In this document: positions 17,008 to 25,269 of the stretch, piece after piece
Position numbering within the stretch: position 1 is the stretch's first letter
Layout: the number at the start of each line of letters is the position of its first letter
Source: Colivivens sp964452915
Lineage (GTDB): Bacteria; Bacteroidota; Bacteroidia; Bacteroidales; Bacteroidaceae
NCBI GenBank assembly: GCA_964452915.1
Contig: CAYVNW010000013.1
Span: 1-58,927 of the forward strand
DNA: 58,927 bases
Reading direction: 5' to 3'
The notes under the pieces: generated by a model
Databases searched by the model: none
Told to the model about the DNA's origin: nothing
Seen by the model: the letters and a program-made list of their open reading frames with translations, nothing else
Translations under genes and position numbers: made by a program

Positions 17008-18165
17008 ATGGGAAGTATTCTTGATATAATCAAAGGCATAAAGCAAGTCAGTAAAAACGACTCAGTACAGAATCTGACTGAAGCTGCGAAGAATGCCAAA
17101 TCGCTCGACATCAAAAAGATTGTCGACGAGGCAGTGAAAAAGATAGGCCACGCAAACATTTTAGTCGCGGGCAAGACTGGTGTTGGCAAAAGCACACTTG
17201 TCAACGCTGTGTTCAAAGGTAATATTGCGGAAACAGGGGTTGGCAAACCAGTCACCCAGTTTATGAAAGAATATACCAAAGCAGGTGAACCTGTTCACAT
17301 ATTCGACACAAAAGGGTTCGAACTTGTCGGCTACAAAGATGCGATTAAAGAACTTACAGCCGAAATCGAACGCCGCAAGCGTACCGGTAATCCAGAAGAA
17401 TTCATACATCTTGCATGGTTCTGCATCAGCAACGACGGCAAACGTTTGGAAAAAGCAGAAAGTGAATTTATCAACGAACTGTCAAAGGAAATTCCTGTAG
17501 TTGTTGTACTTACTAAGAGTGTCGACACGAAACTCGAATTCTACAACCTCGTAAAAAACGAGTGTCATTCAGCTACAAACGTCATACGCGTGCTTGCATT
17601 GCCTTATGAAACCCCGATAGGCACCATTCCTGCTTTCGGGTTGGAAGAACTCATTGAGCATACTTATGAAATCGTACCCGACATAGCAAAGGCGGCGCTC
17701 GCCGCCGCACAGAAAGTAAACGATAAAATAACAAAGAAGGCGGTAGACAAGATCATCGCCGTAGCCGCAGCAAGTGCGGCAACTGTCGGGGCAACCCCGA
17801 TTCCATTCAGTGACGCCGTACTGCTCGCTCCAATACAGATTGGCATGATTGCCAGTCTGAGTAAAGTGCTGAAAATCGATGCAGACAAAACATTCATTAC
17901 TACCCTCATTTCAAGTGCAGCAGGTGTACTTGGTGCCACTGTTACAGGAAGAGCGGTAGTACGCGGACTAATCAAGGCTATCCCAACAGCCGGAAACATA
18001 ATAGGAGGCACCATAAGTGCCATAACCGCCAGCGTGCTCACATCAGGTATGGGATACGCTTATTACAATGCGGTGAAAATAGTGCAAAACTCCGGAGACG
18101 ATATCAATCCGCAAAAGCTTGCCGATACGTTCCGTGAGCAACTGAAGAATATAAAACTGAAATAG
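17008..18165 (+). CDS. GTPase with C-terminal DUF697-like domain
   Basis: A 385-residue Era/dynamin-like small GTPase. G1 is GKTGVGKS (55-62), G3 is DTKG (100-103) and G4 is TKSVD (169-173). A conserved HAND-like helix, VKKIGHANILVAG, leads into the P loop. The C-terminal half (about 225-360) is alanine-rich with hydrophobic helices (AAASAATVGATPIPFSDAVL, then AAGVLGATVTGRAVVRG), which resembles the DUF697 membrane-associated module of YcjF-like proteins. It lies 36 bases after the antiporter gene and is the last gene of this direction before a 13-bp hairpin overlapping its stop codon. Role unknown; GTPases of this type are suspected to act at membranes or in stress responses. Confidence 0.85.
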   Translation: MGSILDIIKGIKQVSKNDSVQNLTEAAKNAKSLDIKKIVDEAVKKIGHANILVAGKTGVGKSTLVNAVFKGNIAETGVGKPVTQFMKEYTKAGEPVHIFDTKGFELVGYKDAIKELTAEIERRKRTGNPEEFIHLAWFCISNDGKRLEKAESEFINELSKEIPVVVVLTKSVDTKLEFYNLVKNECHSATNVIRVLALPYETPIGTIPAFGLEELIEHTYEIVPDIAKAALAAAQKVNDKITKKAVDKIIAVAAASAATVGATPIPFSDAVLLAPIQIGMIASLSKVLKIDADKTFITTLISSAAGVLGATVTGRAVVRGLIKAIPTAGNIIGGTISAITASVLTSGMGYAYYNAVKIVQNSGDDINPQKLADTFREQLKNIKLK

Positions 18166-18188
18166 CTAATCAAAAGATTAGCTATTTC
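18160..18188. terminator. Bidirectional hairpin between convergent genes
   Basis: GAAATAGCTAATC (18160-18172) pairs perfectly with GATTAGCTATTTC (18177-18188) around loop AAAA, overlapping the stop codon of the GTPase gene. The flanks are A/T-rich rather than a clean T run. It separates the plus-strand operon from the minus-strand fasciclin gene. Confidence 0.65.
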
Positions 18189-18213
18189 AATTTATCTCTA
18201 CATTAATAATAAA

Positions 18214-20229
18214 TCAATATTTGTCTTCCGGATACAGCTCATTATTGTAAACACTGCGAGGACACAATTCAATGTAATCGAAAGCGAACTCGCCACCTGT
18301 TTCAAGTTTTTGCTGAACGCGCACATAATGATCTTTCTTTCCGTCTGAATGGAACGTGGTGAATATCCTACGGAGCGGGGTCGCATGTGTACGTAAGATG
18401 TCACGGGAACTCATCCCTTCATTGCCGGCAGCTCCATATGAACCTGGACCTTTCATCCAACCACGATTGTGCAACGCTCTGTCGTAGGCAGCAATTGCTT
18501 CATCATCACCAAGCGAAGCATCAGACCTCCACCCGATACTCGGATTCTCGCCACCCAATCGCATATCAATAGGAATACCACAAGGAGCTCCATCGAGATA
18601 TACCTGAATTATTCCACGCCGTGTAAATCCGATACATATACCAACACGGAACTCATATTCACCCTCTGGTACAGGCGGTAATTTAAATGTCACATCATAC
18701 ATTCCATTGATTATGACTTCATCACCTTGATAATCCCAAAAAGCCAGATAACGCGGACGCACATGCAAGTGAGTCGTCACATCAGAATACTGAAAGTTCT
18801 GTATAGAACCCGACTTGAAGCCAAGACATGTATTTGGGTTCTGAGACGTATTTGAACTGGTATTTGGTATTCCATATTGCGGATTCGTGCAATTCGTGGA
18901 ATGCCCGCGAGCTCCACTTGTCATAAAGTCAGGAGAGAGTGTAGCCGCGTCAATACGCAGACGTTCATTTAATACTATCTCTTGAGTGTTTCTTCCGTAG
19001 TCAATTATATCTGTTAGATAATGATATACTCCATTCACAGCCATTTGATTGATACCAGCTTCACTTGGTGACAATATTCTTGCTCCTGCCACGAACACTC
19101 CACGTTCATCCGCACGGTTTTGTATGCCACGGCGGTTTACATAACGGCCTGCCTGTGAGCCTGAAGGGTATGACACCTTCATTAATGAGTGAGGCATCAT
19201 AGTTTCATAGTAGTCAGCAACATCTATATGACGGCGTTCAAAGCAATTAAGCGCTACATTGTCAACAGTCAGAGAGTTGTATATACCACGGAACGGAAGG
19301 AAATGGTATGACACAAACCGGTTGAGCGAATTCCGGCGGTCGGTTTCATCTGTCACATCAGCATCATCCGGATACATTTCGTCATATACTTCCTTTGCAT
19401 ATGCACGAAGATCATCAAGAGTATATATTCCATGTTCGGCATACACACTATTAGGTTCGATGAAACCCGTGTAGCAGAAGTAACGTTTCTCCATATACGA
19501 CACGACATCATAGTATCCCGAACCAGAAAGCACTGCTGTTCCCTCTTCAAAAGAGTCGGGACTACAATAATAGCTGTCGTCAATATAGTTCATCATAGAG
19601 TCGTTCATGTGCGTAACCAACAATGCATTATAGAAAAGAGACACTGTGGAGTCTTTTGCCAAAAAGTCAGGCAACATAGATGAAGTGGTGCCAATGACTT
19701 TATCAACAGTATGTACCACACCGTTTTCTACAGAATCATCAGCATTTATAATCTTTGCATCCTGGTTGATGTAGTATGCAATAGAAGTTTCTCCAGGAAT
19801 GGTCACGGTATCTGAATCGACTGTAATGGTCAGATAACGGTCCAACATGTTCATTGTTGGCAGTGTTGCATCAGAGAAGTCTGTTGTAAAATACGACTGT
19901 TCAATAATATGATTTGCGGCAATAGTATCACAGTCTTCAGCGGTAAGTTCATCAATTGACGACATACCCCTGCCCGCTAAATATGTATCTATGGCATCAT
20001 TAGTCGGTGCGAATACTGTATATGAGCCATAAGTCCCCAACAGGTCGAAGCTAACAATATTAGACTTTTGTATGATTTGCACAAATTCGCCATATAAGTC
20101 AGGATTGTTACTGAGATATGTGTTAGCCATATCTCCTTTTGCAGTGTAGTAGTTCTCTGCGCCTGGATCATCAGAACAACTTGCTAACACCGACACTATC
20201 GCCATCCCAACTATTATACCTTTCTTCAT
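18214..20229 (-). CDS. Fasciclin-domain surface lipoprotein
   Basis: A 671-residue predicted lipoprotein: MKKGIIVGMAIVSVLASC gives a lipobox with Cys18. Residues about 35-190 form a fasciclin (FAS1) domain with SFDLLGTYGSYTVFAPTNDA (H1 box) and a later VENGVVHTVDKVIGTT segment close to the H2 box. A second, degenerate FAS1-like region may follow (about 195-440, with NQMAVNGVYHYLTDIIDYG resembling H2). The last 200 residues look like a beta-rich binding module (PEGEYEFRVGICIG, IQVYLDGAPCGIPID). Proteins of this architecture in Bacteroidetes often accompany SusC/SusD-like uptake systems. It has its own strong promoter (20273-20303), divergent from the next lipoprotein gene. Confidence 0.85.
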   Translation of the reverse strand: MKKGIIVGMAIVSVLASCSDDPGAENYYTAKGDMANTYLSNNPDLYGEFVQIIQKSNIVSFDLLGTYGSYTVFAPTNDAIDTYLAGRGMSSIDELTAEDCDTIAANHIIEQSYFTTDFSDATLPTMNMLDRYLTITVDSDTVTIPGETSIAYYINQDAKIINADDSVENGVVHTVDKVIGTTSSMLPDFLAKDSTVSLFYNALLVTHMNDSMMNYIDDSYYCSPDSFEEGTAVLSGSGYYDVVSYMEKRYFCYTGFIEPNSVYAEHGIYTLDDLRAYAKEVYDEMYPDDADVTDETDRRNSLNRFVSYHFLPFRGIYNSLTVDNVALNCFERRHIDVADYYETMMPHSLMKVSYPSGSQAGRYVNRRGIQNRADERGVFVAGARILSPSEAGINQMAVNGVYHYLTDIIDYGRNTQEIVLNERLRIDAATLSPDFMTSGARGHSTNCTNPQYGIPNTSSNTSQNPNTCLGFKSGSIQNFQYSDVTTHLHVRPRYLAFWDYQGDEVIINGMYDVTFKLPPVPEGEYEFRVGICIGFTRRGIIQVYLDGAPCGIPIDMRLGGENPSIGWRSDASLGDDEAIAAYDRALHNRGWMKGPGSYGAAGNEGMSSRDILRTHATPLRRIFTTFHSDGKKDHYVRVQQKLETGGEFAFDYIELCPRSVYNNELYPEDKY

Positions 20230-20272
20230 ATCTTAAGTAATTATAGTATTTTCAAAGTCAGACATATTTTTG

Positions 20273-20303
20273 CAAAGTTAATAATTCGCTTGTAACTATC
20301 AAA
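20273..20303 (-). promoter_or_regulatory. Promoter of the fasciclin lipoprotein gene
   Basis: On the minus strand TTTG (20300-20303), a 19-base spacer and TAACTTTG (20273-20280) match the Bacteroidetes consensus. On the plus strand the same intergenic region has TACCTTTG (20356-20363) for the divergent lipoprotein gene, but with no clear -33 element. Confidence 0.7.
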
Positions 20304-20449
20304 CAAAAACAACAAAAAACTTTCAAAAGATATGTGCTTATTCGTAAATAATGTCTACCTTTGCATTGTTCGAAACGTCTTTGCTTTTTCTAAAAACAAG
20401 AAGTCTTACAAGGAAAGGTAACAACAACTATTATAAAAAGACAATAAGC

Positions 20450-21379
20450 ATGAAAGGATTCACTTATGCGGTGACGACAGTGTCAGTCATCCTTACGGCA
20501 ATCAGTTCTGTAGCTTGCAGTACAGATGAATACGACGAAGAAGATGAAAGTAAAAACGAGTTTAAGATTCATAATACAGCACTTTGCCCTCATTTATACT
20601 ACAAAGACGGAACTCCTTTTCTGATCCAACAAGTGGGGCAAATGAAATTCAAGTTCGACGGTAATGAGAAGTTGACAGAATACATTAAAGACGGCATACA
20701 ATATATTCTTCAGCCTTCCACACTACAATATATTGCAGAGGGTGAAGACAACGACACAATCATTACAAACATAGAGACTAACACCAATGGACTTATATCT
20801 AAAATATGGCAACATTACCGTTATGAATACGGCAGCTATTATCTGCCTGGTTTAATTACGGGCGACAAACTGATGGAGTTCAACTATAACCATGATCTTC
20901 AAATGACAGACGTGTCATTTACAAACACATACTATTACCTTACAGAAGAAAATGAGAACGACAGCAATAAGACCCTCTACAAAAGTACCGGAAATATCAT
21001 CCTTACATGGGAGGACGGCAACTTGACACAATGTGAGCAGCAACTGGACATACCTGCTTCAGACGGCTACCATGCACAGCGGACCTTGACATTCGAATAT
21101 GAAGATGAAGAGAACATACTGAGGTTATTTCCGTATACAATTGGAACAGTCGTATTCACTAACATAGGAGAAGAGCAATTCTGCCCCCTCGGCTTGTTTG
21201 GCAACGGTCCGAAAACACTACCCACAAAGTGTCATGAGAAATATACGGAAGAATATAATGACGAGATCAACACGGGTGCCGACATATATACATACTTTTT
21301 TGAGTTGAACAATAACGGGACGCTAAAGCGGGAAAGTGCCAACAAACATAAATACACATATAAATACATAACCGAATAA
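20450..21379 (+). CDS. Hypothetical lipoprotein, DUF4595-like
   Basis: A 309-residue predicted lipoprotein. The start at 20450 is preferred over the longer ORF (20351) because it yields a clean signal peptide and lipobox (AISSVACS, Cys23). It also lies downstream of the -7 element at 20356-20363, which the longer ORF overlaps. The mature protein is acidic and beta-rich, with YD/YE-type strands (RTLTFEYEDEENILRL) and a late GLFGNGPKTLPTKC segment. This pattern recalls DUF4595 porin-like lipoproteins of Bacteroidales, but the match is from memory and weak. It stands between the fasciclin gene and a TonB receptor operon that has its own promoter, so it is probably a single-gene transcript. Confidence 0.75.
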   Translation: MKGFTYAVTTVSVILTAISSVACSTDEYDEEDESKNEFKIHNTALCPHLYYKDGTPFLIQQVGQMKFKFDGNEKLTEYIKDGIQYILQPSTLQYIAEGEDNDTIITNIETNTNGLISKIWQHYRYEYGSYYLPGLITGDKLMEFNYNHDLQMTDVSFTNTYYYLTEENENDSNKTLYKSTGNIILTWEDGNLTQCEQQLDIPASDGYHAQRTLTFEYEDEENILRLFPYTIGTVVFTNIGEEQFCPLGLFGNGPKTLPTKCHEKYTEEYNDEINTGADIYTYFFELNNNGTLKRESANKHKYTYKYITE

Positions 21380-21513
21380 AATCAATGCCTTATTGGCAAG
21401 ATCTTACGCCGACATATACATCAAACAATTGTTGGCTTGGATTAATCTCTGAGTGTCCATATTGCCCCAACCAAACATGTTGCGGCAATAATCCTTGATT
21501 TTATTCGTATTTT

Positions 21514-21544
21514 TTTGCGGTTGTTAGGTTTTTTGCTACCTTTG
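21514..21544 (+). promoter_or_regulatory. Promoter of the TonB receptor operon
   Basis: TTTG (21514-21517), a 19-base spacer and TACCTTTG (21537-21544) give a perfect Bacteroidetes promoter. The transcript would begin near 21550 with a leader of about 75 bases before the ATG at 21624. Confidence 0.75.
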
Positions 21545-21623
21545 CATTAACTACGCGGCGGATGAGGCAAACATTCAACACGGTAGTTTTACATAAGGAA
21601 CGAACAAAAAACAAATAAAACCT

Positions 21624-24311
21624 ATGAGTAAATGTGTTAAGATAGTATCAATACTACTGTGCATGTCGCTTTCTGCACGGTCACAAGTGGATATTGATAC
21701 ATTGGAACTGGACAACTCTGATTTCACTTTCACCGAAAGCCAATTGGATGACGACAACGATGCGGCACAAACGGTATCGTCAGTCACATCATCCAACAAC
21801 GACTTGTATCTCGGTGAAGTCGGATACAGATTCAGCCCGATGCGTTTCAAAGTCCGTGCATACGACAATATGTATGAAACCACCTACATGAACGGGTTGT
21901 TGCTTAACGACCTGGAATTGGGACGCTTTCAGTACAGTATGATTGGCGGTATGAACGATGCTACAAGAAACAAGGAAGGCGTGTCCTCATTTGATTACAG
22001 TAATTTTGGCATTGCACCAATCGGAGGAGCCAACAGTATCAATACCCGAGCTTCAGCTTTTGCTGAAGGAAAGAAGGTGACCTTATCAGCGACCAACAGA
22101 AACTACAAAGTGCGTGGAATGTTTACATACGCTACAGGCATGATGGACAACGGTTGGGCATTTGCCGGAAGCATCGGTTACCGTTGGTCAGATGAAGGTG
22201 TTATTGAAGGAACATTCTACAACTCTTTCTCATACCTACTGTCCGCAGAGAAACGGTTCAACAACCAGCATAGCCTTTCATTCGTCACATTCGGCTCACC
22301 GACCGAGCGTGCGCAACAAGGTGCGTCAACAGAAGAGGCGTATTGGCTGGCAAATTCACACTACTATAATCCTTATTGGGGATACCAAGATGGTAAGAAA
22401 AGAAACTCACGTGTCGTTCACGACTTCTCCCCGACTGCTATCGCAACATGGGATTGGAAAGTAGACGAGAACAGGAAGCTGATAACATCAGCCGGCTTCA
22501 AATACAGTATGTACAGTACAAGCGCACTGGGATGGAATGGAGACGCATATGATCCCCGACCAGACTATTACAAAAATTTGCCGAGTAGTGTGTTCGACGT
22601 TTACGACCTGGACAAGAACAATCCGGAGTTCCTTCAAGAAAACCCGTACTTCCTTGAGCAATATAACTCGTTATACGATTATTGGACGTCAAGCAAGGCT
22701 AACAGACAAGTCAATTGGGACCGTATGTACTATGTGAACAGCGTACAGAACCAGAATGGCGAGGAAGCACTCTACTACCAGGAACGCCGTCACAACGACC
22801 AAATGGTGTTCGCTCTCAACTCCACTTGGAACCACACGATAAACAACAACTATAAATATTCACTCGGAGTGCAACTGAACCACACAAAGGGTATGCACTA
22901 CAAGACAATGGCCGACTTGCTCGGAGGCGAATTGTATCTTGACTACGATAAATTCTCAGCCAACGACTACGGAAAAGGAAGTGTAGAACATCCGACCGCT
23001 GCAGCTAATGACCTCCGCAACCCATACAAACGTATATACAAAGGAGACAAGTTCGGATACGACTACAATATCTTTGTGAACAAAGCAAAGGCATGGGGAC
23101 AGTTCCACGCTGACCATACATCATGGAACTCTCTAATATCCGGATACATCGAAGGCACAACCATCGAACGTGATGGCAAAATGCAAAACGGACGTGCTCC
23201 TGAAAACTCATACGGCTCAAGTGGTACAGCTAAATTCCTCGGAGGAGGAGGCAAGTTGGGTTTAAGCTACCGTCCATTCACCAACAACACGTTCTTTGCC
23301 GGTGTAAGTCTCGACGCCCAAGCACCTCTCGCACGTAACGTATTCGTTGCGCCACGTATGCAAAATAACTTCGTGGACAACCTTGAGGTAGAAAAGATCT
23401 TTAGCGCAGAGGTAGCATGGAAGTTCCGTTTTGGCGACCTGTCAGGAAAGATTGACGGTTTCTATACGAGGTTCAGCGATCAAGTAGAACAAACTGCGTT
23501 CTATAACGACCAGGAATCACGATTCACATACCTTACAATGACGGGACTCAACAAACGTCACTACGGCATTGAAGGTGCATTGTCATATCAACTGACCAGC
23601 AGTTTGTCATTCAACCTGCTTGGTACACTCAGCGACGCTCAGTACACAAACAATCCTCATGCGCAAATCAACTACGAAGGAATGGATGCAGCCACTAATG
23701 CCGAGCTGAATGAATGGGTCAACCCTGTGACCGGTGCGCAGATGCCACTAAAAATCATAGCAAACGGAGTGAAAGTAGGCAGCACTCCACTCGTAGCGGC
23801 AAGTTTTGGTGCGAACTACAACGTCAATGGATGGTTCCTTGAAATGAACCTCAACTACTATAACTGTGTATATGTAGGCTACTCTGCATACAGGCGCTTG
23901 AGCAATGTACTTAATGAGTATGTTTCCACAGGAAGGAACGCAGACGGAAGTTGGGGTTTTGCACAAGAGGATATCAACGCTACACTTGCAGAAAGCGGAG
24001 GTATTGTTTACGATCCTGAAGGTAACATCCTCAAGACAGTGAGTCCAAAGCAAGAGAAATACAACGCAGGATTCATGCTTGATGCTTCAATAGGCAAGTA
24101 CATCCGTCTGAGAAACGGCAAGGCAGTCTCAATCAACCTCTCATTGCAAAACATCACTAACAACAGGAATCTCCGTACAGGAGGCTTCGAACAGAACCGC
24201 GACGATTTGTACAGCACAGGTGTCGCACGTTCTTATAAGTTCTCCAAGAACTCAAAATATTACTATGCAAACGCATTCAACGCGTTCCTCAATGTAAACT
24301 ACAGATTCTAA
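21624..24311 (+). CDS. TonB-dependent receptor, first gene of a surface operon
   Basis: An 895-residue outer-membrane protein. A signal peptide (about 1-20) is followed by a short acidic stretch and a plug-like domain (about 60-160) with RFSPMRFKVRAYDNMYETTY, MNGLLLNDLELGRF and GGANSINTRAS. The rest is a beta-barrel with alternating aromatic strands and a final strand ending in NVNYRF, the usual terminal Phe. It lacks the N-terminal carboxypeptidase-regulatory domain of SusC proteins, and no SusD partner follows. Instead it is followed by a DUF5689 lipoprotein (18 bases later) and an adhesin-like lipoprotein. I have a recollection of this trio recurring in Bacteroidales, sometimes with secreted nucleases, but the imported ligand is unknown. 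Confidence 0.88.
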   Translation: MSKCVKIVSILLCMSLSARSQVDIDTLELDNSDFTFTESQLDDDNDAAQTVSSVTSSNNDLYLGEVGYRFSPMRFKVRAYDNMYETTYMNGLLLNDLELGRFQYSMIGGMNDATRNKEGVSSFDYSNFGIAPIGGANSINTRASAFAEGKKVTLSATNRNYKVRGMFTYATGMMDNGWAFAGSIGYRWSDEGVIEGTFYNSFSYLLSAEKRFNNQHSLSFVTFGSPTERAQQGASTEEAYWLANSHYYNPYWGYQDGKKRNSRVVHDFSPTAIATWDWKVDENRKLITSAGFKYSMYSTSALGWNGDAYDPRPDYYKNLPSSVFDVYDLDKNNPEFLQENPYFLEQYNSLYDYWTSSKANRQVNWDRMYYVNSVQNQNGEEALYYQERRHNDQMVFALNSTWNHTINNNYKYSLGVQLNHTKGMHYKTMADLLGGELYLDYDKFSANDYGKGSVEHPTAAANDLRNPYKRIYKGDKFGYDYNIFVNKAKAWGQFHADHTSWNSLISGYIEGTTIERDGKMQNGRAPENSYGSSGTAKFLGGGGKLGLSYRPFTNNTFFAGVSLDAQAPLARNVFVAPRMQNNFVDNLEVEKIFSAEVAWKFRFGDLSGKIDGFYTRFSDQVEQTAFYNDQESRFTYLTMTGLNKRHYGIEGALSYQLTSSLSFNLLGTLSDAQYTNNPHAQINYEGMDAATNAELNEWVNPVTGAQMPLKIIANGVKVGSTPLVAASFGANYNVNGWFLEMNLNYYNCVYVGYSAYRRLSNVLNEYVSTGRNADGSWGFAQEDINATLAESGGIVYDPEGNILKTVSPKQEKYNAGFMLDASIGKYIRLRNGKAVSINLSLQNITNNRNLRTGGFEQNRDDLYSTGVARSYKFSKNSKYYYANAFNAFLNVNYRF

Positions 24312-24329
24312 TAATATAATAAGGTGTAT

Positions 24330-25232
24330 ATGAAACGAAATATTATAAACATCAAGGCAATCGCAATCATCATGCTTGCAGCTGTATTGTTAGGAGCCTG
24401 CAGGGATTATGACACACCGGATGTTTCAGACTATAAGATTACAAGCGAAACTTCGGTCGGTGAGCCAAACCTGACCATCTCCGAGCTGAAGGAGAAATAC
24501 AGAAGTGTGTTTACTCAAACTAATGCTTTTGTTCAAGTGACCGACTCCGATGTTGTGGAAGGCGTTGTAGTAGCCAACGACAACGGGGGCAACCTGTATC
24601 AGACACTCGTTCTGGCAAGCTACAACAGTACGACCGACAGTGTAGACGTGTCTAACTGCATTGCTTTCGCAGTAAAGAACACCTGCCTCTATCCTTATTT
24701 TGCAATGGGACAAATGGTACGTGTGAACCTAAAAGGCATATATGTAGGTTGCTACAGCAAGATGCCTAAGATTGGTCAGCCGTATTATACCAGCAGCAAC
24801 AACCTTCGTCTTGGTCCGATGCTGTTTGAACTATGCAAGACCAAAGTGCAGCTCATCGGCACACCAGCCAACTACATCAACAAATTCACCCATATTGATA
24901 TAGAAAATGACAGTCACCCGTTCATCCGCAACGCATCGCAATATCAGAACTACAAATACGCGCCAATGCTCGTAACCGTTAAAGGAAAATTCACCGAAGC
25001 AGATGGCGAAGCAATACTTGCACCCTACGAGATGCACGATGCCGGCTATGGAGTTGACCGTAATTTCAAAATTGGCAACACTACAATCACAGTGCGTACA
25101 AGCACACAAAACGAAGTTGCCTTCCTTGTCATGCCAAAGCAGACAGTACGTCTGACCGGAGTATTGTCATACTATTCCGGATGGCAGTTGCAACTGCGCA
25201 CAGTTGATGACATGGAGATCGTGGAAGAATAA
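24330..25232 (+). CDS. DUF5689-type lipoprotein
   Basis: A 300-residue predicted lipoprotein with lipobox LLGAC. The start MKRN (24330) is preferred over a GTG two codons upstream because it follows an AATAAGG stretch at a normal distance. The mature part has an OB-fold-like layout typical of DUF5689: TISELKEKYRS, VVEGVVVANDNGGNLYQTL, and a later MPKQTVRLTGVLSYYSGWQLQLR segment. DUF5689 proteins are surface lipoproteins of Bacteroidetes with no established function. The gene is the middle member of the receptor operon, and an exact copy of the recurring 18-base motif lies between it and the receptor gene (24310-24327). Confidence 0.85.
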   Translation: MKRNIINIKAIAIIMLAAVLLGACRDYDTPDVSDYKITSETSVGEPNLTISELKEKYRSVFTQTNAFVQVTDSDVVEGVVVANDNGGNLYQTLVLASYNSTTDSVDVSNCIAFAVKNTCLYPYFAMGQMVRVNLKGIYVGCYSKMPKIGQPYYTSSNNLRLGPMLFELCKTKVQLIGTPANYINKFTHIDIENDSHPFIRNASQYQNYKYAPMLVTVKGKFTEADGEAILAPYEMHDAGYGVDRNFKIGNTTITVRTSTQNEVAFLVMPKQTVRLTGVLSYYSGWQLQLRTVDDMEIVEE

Positions 25233-25269
25233 ACAAGATAAGGTTTGAATAATAAAAACAATAAACGAT

